From: Sphaerolaimus hirsutus | Lineage: Eukaryota; Nematoda; Chromadorea; Monhysterida; Sphaerolaimidae | Assembly (NCBI GenBank): GCA_964036195.1 | Contig: OZ038456.1 | Location: 2,294,001-2,358,000 of the forward strand | Length of the DNA stretch: 64,000 nt | Reading direction: 5' to 3' | Shown: in pieces, positions 1 through 10,500 of the stretch | Position numbering within the stretch: the stretch's first letter is position 1 | Layout: the number at the start of each line of letters is the position of its first letter | Notes under the pieces: model-generated | The model's database searches: none | What the model was told of the DNA's origin: nothing | The model's input: only the letters and a program-made list of their open reading frames with translations | Translations under genes and position numbers: made by a program

Positions 1-59
1 ATACGGTATATAATACAAACAATTTGCTGAATATAAATATATAGGGTTGTGAGAAAATG

Positions 60-262
60 ACGCCATTTTTATGGAGCAGCACCATGGTTCATGGACTCCA
101 AAGTGGTGCCATTTTATGGAGTGGATCCGTGAACACGAAATGACACCATTTTCATGGAATGGTGCCATGGACTGCAAAATGGTGCCATTTTCACATTTAT
201 GGAGTGGTGTCATGGACTCCAAAATGGTGCCATTTTCATGAATGGTGCCATTGCCTCCAAAA
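60..262. repeat. Degenerate tandem repeat (ATGGTGCCATTTTCATGGA-like)
   Basis: ATGGTGCCATTTTCATGG and its partial reverse complement (CCATGGACTCCAAAATGG) recur about every 25-50 bases. The repeat makes a short open frame that repeats the same peptide, and I do not regard it as coding. From 263 to 774 I see only AT-rich sequence with traces of the GGAGATACC-type element near 470-510. Confidence 0.6.
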
Positions 263-774
263 TTGTAAAAATGTTCAGATTTCTTAGTCGTAGTTCAGAT
301 GATTTCATAGTTTTGTATGGGGATTATGGCACATCACTGGAAATCTTTACTGTAATTCTATCTGTATTTTATAAGTGGAGTGGAGATATATACTGAGTTT
401 CAATGATGAAATAAATGATGACTTTTTAGAATGACTTACATTCTTGTGGAACAACATCCATTTCAGGGTGGAGATATACCAACATTCGGATGATTTTTCG
501 CTGTATCTCGGGAATGGTGTTATAGGTACCTAGGTATATAGCAATCATTTTCTCTATCAAGAACAAATATATACGCTTAGGTATATCAGATCTGCGCTTA
601 ACTTTTTATGTCATTTTGGTCAAACGGAACTAGACTCCTCAAGCGTTCGACAAATTTACATCGTGAACTAGTATCACAACAGTAACTACAAAAATTTAAT
701 AAATTTAAACTCATAAATCTGCTTTGAACACATTTGAGTTGACTGGAATGAGTCATTTTTAATTTCCATCAAAT

Positions 775-2344
775 TTCAAAAGTTGAGTTAAATGTTAAGA
801 GTTGAGTTAAAGGTTAAAAGTTGAGTCAAAAGTTGAGTTAAATGTTAAGAGTTGAGTTAAAGGTTAAAAGGTGAGTTAAAAGTTGATTTAAAAGACAAAT
901 GGGTCATTCGTTGCAGAACCGCGATACGCTGATCTTCAATCATATTTTGTCCCCGCACGGCCATTTTGAAACAATGTTCCGCGATTTTATTTTTTTAGCG
1001 ATAATTTTTTTGGATATGCTATTTTCAAATGTCGTGCATACAACATTGGCAGCATGCCAGCGAACAGCCGTATCAATACCAATTTCACATTTTTTTTTAC
1101 CATCATTTTCCACTTGTCTCTTAACTCTCAACTCTTAACTCAACTCTTAACTCAACTCTTAACTCTTAACTCAACTTTTAACCTTTAACTCAACTCTTAA
1201 CATTTAACTCAACTTTTAACTCAACTCTTAAATTTTAACTTTTCTCTTAAACTTTAACTTTACTCTTAACTCGCCATTTGTCATTTTACTCAACTCTTAA
1301 CTTTTAACTCTTAACTTGTCCACTTGCGGAACCGGCACCTGGTGCCGGTTCCGCAAGTGGACAAGTTAAGAGTTAAAAGTTAAGAGTTGAGTAAAATGAC
1401 AAATGGCAAGTTAAGAGTAAAGTTAAAGTTTAAGAGAAAAGTTAAAGTTTAAGAGAAAAGTAAAAATTTAAGAGTTGAGTTAAAAGTTGAGTGTAGAGTT
1501 AAGAGTTGAGAGTTAAAAGACAAGTGGAAAATGATGGTAAAAAAATATAAAAAAATAAAAATGTGAAATTGGTATCGATACGGATGTTCGCTGGCATGGT
1601 GCCAATGTTGTATGCACGTCATTTGAAAATAATGTATCCAAAAAGATGATCGCTAAAAAAAGAAAAAATCGCGGAACGTTGTTTCAAATCTAACGCTCTC
1701 AAGATCGAAATTCATTTTTTTAATTTTTTTATTTTTTTAAATTACATTTTTCCCCCATTTGTCTTTTAAATTAACTTTTAACTCACCTTTTAACCTTTAA
1801 CTCAACTCTTAACTCAACTTTTAACCTTTAACTCAACTCTTAACATTTAACTCAACTTTTGACTCAACTTTTAACCTTTAACCCCAGGGGCCAGTTCCGC
1901 AAGTGGAAAAGTTAAGAGTTAAAAGTTAAGAGTTGAGTAAAATGACAAATCACAAGTTAAGAGTAAAGTTAAATGATAAATGATGAGTAAAGTTAAATGA
2001 CAAATGTTTAGTTAAGAGATAAAAGTAAAGTTAAGAGTCAAGCAAGTGTATCCAAATCTTATTTTTTCGTATCCAGATCTTGTATTTTTGTATCCAAATC
2101 TTATTTTTCGACATAAGATTTGGATAGAAAAAAAAAGATTTGGATACGAAAAAATAAGATTTGGATACACTTGCTTGACTCTTAACTTAACTCTTATCTC
2201 TTAACTAATCATTTGTCATTTAACTTTACTCTTGTCTCTTAACTCATCATTTATCATTTAACTTTACTCTTAACTTGCCATTTGTCATTTTACTCAACTC
2301 TTATGTTTTAACTCTTAACTTGTCCACTTGCGGAACCGGCACCA
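775..2344. repeat. Cluster of hairpin elements, TTAACTC type (introner-like family II)
   Basis: Long runs of AGTTGAGTTAAAAGTTAAG and the reverse complement fold on each other. Element ends are visible. At about 1343 a right end (CTTGCGGAACCGGCACCT) meets a left end (GGTGCCGGTTCCGCAAGTGG) head to head. Another left end lies at about 1886 and a right end (GCGGAACCGGCACCAG) at 2329-2344. The right arm lacks the block and reads straight through at about 30830-30910, so this is a left-arm insertion. A second repeat inside (2045-2175) is a perfect mirror of GTATCCAAATCTTATTTTT-like sequence. The ends resemble those of the elements that form whole introns in the Kv gene. Confidence 0.75.
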
Positions 2345-2843
2345 GTTGTTGACTAGTTTGCATAGGACCAATGTGTCAACTTATTTATTTGTGGAAAAAT
2401 ATAAAAAACATGGCAAAAATAGAGAAATAAGCTCAGCTTTAATCATTTTCATTACTGCGAAACCAAATATGTATCCGAATAGGCTCACCGCTCACGTCCC
2501 ATATCAGCTTCATTTTTTTCAAAGAAATTTTTTTGGGCTACAAAATGGCTATTCTGTAATGATGATATTTGAGCGAACTCAATTTCCAAATGTTCATTTT
2601 GCGGTGAAAACAGTTTCGAAAATGTCAACAAAAAAGCCTGAAAACAAAGTGAAATGAGTACATAAAATAGCCGTACTCTAGCGAATCTTCCAAGTGTCTC
2701 ACTCTCACATTCCTTCCACTTCACTTCACGTCACATTTTCCTTGATTCACACGCAGACCAATGTAGAAACGAGCTCATTTGATTATTCATGACGCACTTC
2801 GCTGGTACGCTCTGTAGTCAGTAGTCACAAGAGGCGGCGCTTT

Positions 2844-3081
2844 AGTATACGTCGCGCTTTTCTGAAGGAAACACGCCATCGTGACGTCATCGATAATAAA
2901 ATCAAGAAAGAAAGAAAAAACATTTCAGGAAAAAAACATCCGTCGCTTGTACACGACTCTGCCTTTTTTCTTTTAAAATATTTTATTTTTGAGAATGTGC
3001 ATACATAAGTATCCTACTCGCGCATTATCGATCAAGACATAAATAATTTTGGGCGCATACTTTGCGGTCAGCCGAGTATAC
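2844..3081. mobile_element. MITE, GTATAC-ended family (left arm copy)
   Basis: It runs from AGTATACGTCGCGC to GCCGAGTATAC. Internal GTGACGTCATCG and ATAAATAATTTTGGGCGCATAC segments recur in the copies at 13265-13507 and 34190-34425 and in the mirror copy at 30102-30338. It is non-coding. Confidence 0.6.
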
Positions 3082-3960
3082 TCATTTCTTTCCATTCCAG
3101 GTATGTAAATATACCTGCTGATTCAATTTGCTAGAATACATACATATTTATCCTTCAACCCAGCGGCCCGCGGCGTATTTTTTTCCGATTAATAAATGTG
3201 AGAACGTATTTATCAAAAATGCATCAGTCTGTGATAGCGCACACGGCTGGTAGCGGCGATCCGCTAGGTAAGATAGCTCAAAATGTAGTCATGAAAGCTG
3301 TGAACTATTGGAATAGGAAGGATATTTTTAGGGACGTAGGCTCATCCTACATCTAAACCCATCCCACATCTAAATCTACTTTGTCTCTCAAATAGACTGT
3401 ATTAAATTTTTGGGAATTTCAAAAAAAGTCATGATGACACAAGGTAAACAATCTAATATAATATGTTAGAGTGTTTGAAGGCAATTTGACACCACATGTG
3501 TTAAAACATGACAGTTGACAACTATTGAGTGCAGTCAGTGTTATTGAGTACAACTTTGACCTGCGAAATCACCGAGTCATTGAAAGTGGCTCTTTATGTA
3601 GCACGTTTTCATCATCAAGATTTTTTTTGCATTCATTATCCACCAAAAATGCAAGGAAAACGCATCAAATATGACAAGCATCCAATTTATGGGCTGGTAT
3701 GTGGGATGGGCTTAGATGTGAGATGGCACAGACACATTTTAGGTAGTGGGACAAAGGGCGCCAGTTGTAGGGACAAAGGGCGCCAATTCAATCTTGACAA
3801 AAAAACAACAATTAAAACAAAATTACCACAAGAAAATGATTTCAAGTAAAATGGATCAGCAAACGGTGCTGAGCCCTATATTTATTCACAATAATGGGTT
3901 GTAGGAATAACACCACAATTTGCGTCATTCACTTAATGCTCAAGGCTCCTCAGCTACAAT
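3082..3960. other. Arm-shared low-copy sequence, no gene recognised
   Basis: This stretch is mirrored at about 29225-30100. It holds AT-rich sequence and short open frames that are not equally open in the two arms. It lies upstream of the first recognised Kv exon and could hold 5' exons or regulatory sequence, but I can support neither. Confidence 0.4.
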
Positions 3961-3965
3961 AAGTG

Positions 3966-4473
3966 AGGAGTTTGATTCCGAACCGAAACCCGTTATCTGC
4001 ACGTTTTTGGGTTTTTTGAAAATCGCATTTGAAACTTTGACATTGGTCCGCGCGGGCATGCTTCAAGTGACAACGCTTGCCCAAAACTTTTTGAAAAGTT
4101 CATGAATTTCTCTACATTTTCCATATTGACAACCCTCTGGCCGGCATATGTACCTAGAGTTATGGTGATTTGTTTGACGTCACTTCAGCATAAATGCATG
4201 CAGATAACGAGTTTCGGGTGCAAAAAATGATAGTTTTTTTTGTAGATAACGGGTTTCGAGTGCAACTCACCTATTTTGGGCTGCAGATAACGGGTTTCGG
4301 ATGCAAAATTGCATTTTTTTCAAAAAACAATATCTCTGTCTGTATCTCGGGAACGGTATGAGATCTTGAGGTTATTTTTTTATCACGAAGAAATATATAT
4401 ATATACGTCAGATCCGCACTTAACTCAATTTTTTTCACTTTTGCACTTAACGGGTTACGGAATCAAACGCCTC
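3966..4473. mobile_element. Left-arm-only inverted-repeat element (GATTCCGAA-type)
   Basis: The ends are AGGAGTTTGATTCCGAA and, reversed, GAGGCGTTTGATTCCGTAA. AAGTG lies on both sides (3961-3965 and 4474-4478). The right arm has the empty site (…ACAATAAGTGCTCCTC… in reverse). Inside are repeated GATAACGGGTTTCGGGTGCA units and a segment related to the element at 8811-9671. Confidence 0.7.
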
Positions 4474-4596
4474 AAGTGCTTCTCAAAAGATATAAAAAGT
4501 TATAAATTTACATTGGAGTTCCCGATCAGTTAAACCAAAAAATTCAGCCAAAATAATTTGTCAATTTCCCCTGTCGCCGGCGCCCTTTGTCACCTT

Positions 4597-7500
4597 CGCT
4601 GTAACTCCCCGCGGCTCCATTGCCAATCACCGAAATCTCCGAAAACTCAGGCGGGCAACAACGATCTGAGACCCCGCCGCCCCGCTTGAATGTGGTCACC
4701 GCGCTGGCACGAGCTGCAGGTGGGGGTCGATAATGTAATCTACCGTATTACCTCGAAATACCCCCCGGGGGTGATTGTTTCAGAGTGAGAATTTTGAGAG
4801 AAAAACGTGAAAAATGCAACAATAACCACCATTTATAAGTTTTTACAGCCTTATATAAGGATGTAGATGGTATAAACAATGTTCAAACGTAACACAGTAA
4901 GTGTTTTGAACATCTGTTATGCATTTCCCGGACCACAAATTCATAGTGCCGATTTTGAGGGGGGGGTATTTCGAGGGAGGGGGGTATTTCGAGGAAATAC
5001 GGTAGCTAATTGACCCCATTGGTGGCCCACACACTAGTTGACACGTGTGTGTGTGTCAACTGATCATCTGTGTCAACTCAGATTTCGGCTTCACGTGTCC
5101 GGAGCGATCTCTAAATGCACATGCGGCAATGTTGCAAAACAATTATTATGGGAAGTGCATCGGAAGATCGCTGTGCACACGTGAAGCCAAAAGCTGAGTT
5201 GACACACACTAGTTGACACACTTGTATCAATTGGTGCCAGTCCCAGGCCCTGTAAAATGTCAAATGTCATGCGAAGTGTGAAAAGTCATGGAAAACGCCC
5301 TGCAAAATGGCAACCGAGTTGCCATTTTGCCGGGCATTGTCCATGACTTTTGACACTTTGCATGACATTTGACATTTGACAGGGCATTTTCCAGGGCACA
5401 GGACTGGCCCCTAGTGTGGGCCCCCAATCAGTCAACACAAATCCAAGTAACCGAACCAGTCCCCTTGCAGGCAGCGCGGCTAGCGTGTGCGCCGTGGCGC
5501 TGGCGCACGAGCCGGAAGAAATCCGCGATCGAAAACGTCTCGAATGTGCGAGACTGCGCGCGCTGGACCCCCCCTCGAGCGCGGCGGGCACCCCCGAGGG
5601 GGTGGACAACGACGATCTGCTATTGAAGGTGGCCAAGGAACCATTGGTTTGTCGACTGCGGCGATTTTGCCACCGCAAGCAATGACGTAGGCTCGCTTGG
5701 CAATGGCATCTAACCCACTTGGCATGTAGATCCGTTGCGGGAGTCTCATGGGGGAGGACTGTTCAGCTATCAATCTATCCTGATGCTACTATCACCTGAG
5801 CCACCCCCCAAATCGCTCAACTATCTATCTACTATCTTTGAGGAAGAAACTTTGAGCGATTTTCCCCCAATTTTTACTCAAAATCGCTAAATTTTCCTCC
5901 ATTTTGTCAATTTTGCCATATACATCATAGGTAGGTGTATATTTTACTCCAGCGAGCCCTCCAGAATAATTTCAGCTATCTATCCATCCAGTGGAGGGTT
6001 TTGCTATCTACCAAGCCCCCGCGAAGGCCAAAACCTTGGAAACCCCTGAGCCCTGATCCATTGTCTACATGCCAAACGAGTTTACATGCCAGCAGGCACA
6101 GGCCCTTAGGCGAGGCAAAATGTCTTCACTATGACACTGCAAGTCTGCGTGAGGACACTTCGACACTTCACCGCGCATCACACACCCATTTTTATAGTGT
6201 ACATTGATTAGCCGTGACGTTCACTGCAGTTGCACGTGAGCCCACTTTAATTATCACTGCAGATTTACGTGAACATGGGCGGCAAAAACTACACGATCCT
6301 GAAAAGGCACATCCCTAGATTCATTTTTGACAAGGATTCGAAGGCTACAAAAGTGAAACCCGCGACGCCAATGGAAACGAACGTTAAAGAGCCTCAAAAC
6401 TCGCCAGTGAAAACGGACACGAACGACAACGACTTGTTATTTATCGACGACCTGGCGCCGTGTTTCAGCGCCACGCCGGCCAGGTGCCAATCCCATACCC
6501 TGTAAAGTGTACAGTAAAGTGTAAAATGTCATGTAAAATGTCATGCAAAGTGTCAATGACAAATGTAAAATAAAGTGTCAATTATCACGCAATGTTCAGT
6601 AACAAAAATTTTTCTTTTCCGTTTTTATTGACATTTTACATGACATTTCACACTTTACTTGACATTTTCCAGTGTCTCGGACTGCCTCCAGGCGGCACTG
6701 CGACAACAAACAGTCGGAAGTGTTGCTCGGCCTCGCCAACGACACGTCGCAGCGTCTGCTGCCGCCGCAGGAGATGCAGCGATTGCAGCCGCGCGGCCGA
6801 GCGCCCAGCCGCAGTCGACCGCAGGCACAGAGGGACGTGTTCGCCAGATTCGTGTGGTGTGTTCAACGTAGGTGTGAAACACCGTTTTTTCAATGACTTT
6901 GTTTTTAAAATAAAAACAACGTTTAAAAACAGCTAAAGCAACTTTTAAAAACACCGATCATCAATAGAGTTAGAGCAGTGCTGCAGCCGCCTCTACATGC
7001 TAGTGCAAGGTGTGCATCTGGTAGCTCAGTCGGTAAGAGCATTCACGCGTGAGGTGAAGATCCCTGGTTCGATCCCCGGCCTGGTTCAAAACATTTTGCA
7101 CCTAGCCTTCTGGCTGGTAAATACGGCTCTCCCAACTATAGTTAGATCGACAAAAAAAACATCAGAAAAAACTCAAACCACCATCCAAGATCCATTTCCC
7201 ACTTTTTTATCCAACCCATCCTACCCTGTAAATATTATCTACCTGTGCAGGTCATCTCACAACGAGCGAGTGCTGCTGTGCGACCACTACCACGAATGCG
7301 AGCATCGATATTACTTCGCCAGGCACGCGACCACGTTTGATGCACTTCTGGACTACTACAGGTGCCACTACTAGAGCCTGTAAAATGCCATGTGAAATGT
7401 AAAATGTCATGCAAAGTGTCAAGAGTCGTGTAAAATGGCCTGTAACATCGCAACTAGGCTTTACATGACTTTTGACACTGCATGACATTTGACTTTTTCT

Positions 7501-10500
7501 GGGTACGGGGGTGCCCCCAGGTGCCACTCCCAGGTTCTATAAAATGTCCAGCAAAATGTCAAATTTTTTTATATTTTTTTTTAACTAGTAGTTTGCCATT
7601 TTACAGGGCATTTTGTCTTTTGACGCTTTGCATGACATTTTACATTTTACTAGGTCTGGGACTGCGCCCAGGTGCCACTCCCAGGTTCTATAAAATGTCC
7701 AGTAAAATGTCAAATTTTAATTTATTTTTTACTGGTAATTTGGCATTTTACAGGGCATTTGTCTCTTGACACTTTGCATGACATTTTACATTCTACTGGG
7801 TCTGGAATTTGACATTTTACTATGCCCACAGGCAATTTGAAACATTGCCAAAATTCAAATTCAACATTTGGCGCAGGACTGGCCAACTGCACCGGCCTCT
7901 GGAACTGTGCAGGAAGCGTTTCGTGGAGGAAATGCGCCACTGGGGCATACGGGCGGAATTGTGCAAATACTGTAGCAAGTTGGTGACCCTGCAAATTGAT
8001 TTGTGTCTAACGGAAATACACGGCAAATATTTAGAGTATACTCGACGTACATGATACTCTGTCGTCGCACTGATTTATGTCTCGTGTTGGAAGCGTGCCA
8101 ATGATTGTTAAGTCATGCGATTTCCGTAAAAAGATGAAAAAATTCATCGATGTGAATATGTTAATGAATAACATTATAACAACCATCAATTTTGTCATCT
8201 TTTTATGAAACTCGCAAGCGCTAACCATAGTGGGCACACTTCCAGCGGGAACCACGCGTGCAGGGTGTAAAGTAACCGGAGTATACAATAAATATTATAG
8301 GGTGAAATTTTTCACCGATAGTTGTTAGAGTCTGATCCTAGCTTGTGTAATTTGCTCTTCTTCTGTAAACTTCCTCAATGTACAAAAAGAAGGGGTGAAA
8401 AAATATTGTTGTTTTGGCCACGGCAAACCAAGGAATGCTCAAAACCCAAGACTAGTCATGTAAAAGCGCTTGGCGCTAGCGCCAAAGCAAAAATCACAAA
8501 GTTTTCAGTGGCGCCATTGGCGCTTAGCGCCAAGGGTTAGAAAAGCGCCATGGCGCTTTGCGCCAAAGAGTTGGGGTTTTTTACATCACTAATTTCCATA
8601 AAACACGCACCCCCCCACAGGTCAAAGAGCTCATCAGACTCAGACGAGACTAGCGACGCGGCAGAAACTGAGGACGGGGCCGCGCCGAACCAAAAAAACG
8701 GGCCGCAGGCTCGACCGGGCAGTGCTAGTGAACAGGAAGCAGGGGATGTTGCACTCACCATGTTTGATAGTGTTGGTTTGTGGGAAATTAGCTGAATGCA
8801 CGCAGGAATTGTGGCATCTAGTTCCGAATGTCGGTATCTCCATCATTTTAGGTTTTTCCAAAATTGCATTTGAAAATTCAAAGTTGGCCCGAGCGGGCAA
8901 CTTTAAAGTGACAAGTCTTGCCCAAGACTTTTTGAAAAGCTTATGGAATTGTCTACATTTTCCATATTTTAAACCCTGCGGCCGGCGTATATAGCTAGAG
9001 TTATGATGATTTGATTGATAGCATGTCAGCAGATTCAGTGGAGATACCCTGTTTCGAGTGATTTTTTTGAAAAAAATCACTCGAAACAGGGTATCTCCAC
9101 TTAGTCGATGGGATCAACAGGCCCGGTTGTGCTGCCGTTCTGCTGGCCCATGGCCCCACTTGAGAGCAAATTTCTTACCCAGAGCAGTGGAGATACCCTG
9201 TTTCGGACAAAGATTTTTTGGAGATACCCAGTTTCCAACAAAGATTTTTTTGGAGATACCCTGTTTCGGATGATTTTTTTCAAAAACTGGTTTGGAATTC
9301 TATACCGTAATTCGGATGATTTTTTCTGTTTTGTATGGGAATTTGGACTGTTTGCGCCAAATCTATACCGTAATTCGGATGATTTTTTCCGTTGGTGGAG
9401 ATACCCTGTTTCGAGTGAAATTTTTGGTGGCTCTTTTTGGAGATACCCTGTTTCGAGTGAATTTTTTCCAATTTGAGGGTGGAGATACCCTGTTTCGGAT
9501 GATTTTTTTTGTTTTTTTCTAAAAATCGGCATATATATATCTCGGGAACGGTATAAGATATTGAAAAAATTCTTTTGCTATCATGAAGAAATAAGTGCAC
9601 TTATACCAGATCCGCACTTAACTCATTTTTTTACACTTTGGTCTTTACCGACATTCGGAACTAGATGCCTCAATTATAGTGATAATTTAAAATGTGGTGA
9701 ATGAGCATTGACATTTTGCGCTCATGAAAACAATAGTATGGGGGCCTCCAATTGAACGGAATTCGCCAATACAATCCTCGTCGCCGTGCTAATCCCCCCT
9801 GAAATACATGACTGGCGGGTCTACATATACTACAGTTACTTTACACTAGTGATGGAATGGCGCCATGGCGCCATTGGCGCCCTTTTTCTGTGGCGCCCTT
9901 GGCGCCTGGCGTCCACTTTCTGAAAGGCGCCATGGCGCCCTTTTTCCGTGGCGCCCTGCTTTAAAAGGGCGCCAAAATGGCACCAGCAGGGTTTCAAGGT
10001 GAGCGCTGCGAAAATGATAAAAAATAAAAAGCGCGTCCGTGGATAATCGAAATTCGCTGGAAAAATGCACGTGGAGCCAGGCCAGTGGATTGAAAACTTT
10101 TTGTCGAATGGTTTTCCAGACACTTCTGCTGGATCAGAAGCTGAGAATGATGGGCCGTGGAACCTGCCAAATCAACGGATTCAAATCATTTTAATTCCGT
10201 TTTCGTCCACTTTAAAAAAACACCCGTTGGATCACTCTATTTGAGATGAATGCATTGTTCTGTGAAATGACATTTTTCATTGCGTTTGAATTGAAATTAT
10301 GTGTGAGTATGATTTTCTGCAAAAGTTTTGTTGCTAGTTTCGTTTTTGTTGATTACATCCTAGAGAACATTTATAAAGAAGTGTATGTGTGCAATACTGT
10401 GTTGGAGAACCATTTTTAGCACACGCATGGTATCATACACACTTATTTATCCTGGCGCCCTTGGCGCCTGGCGCCTTAAGTTTCAAATGGCGCCATGGCG

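Noticed and set aside
6648-6954. Several overlapping frames in Kv exon 4, one reading [13 protein letters not shown], like a T1 start
   Set aside because: A 4-bp difference between the arms (GTAGG against GTACATAGG) falls there, and the real T1 start ([10 protein letters not shown]) is one exon earlier. The segment is intron.
7015-7086. Functional tRNA-His (GTG anticodon)
   Set aside because: Weak acceptor stem, T-stem mismatch and C at position 33 make a pseudogene or SINE more likely.
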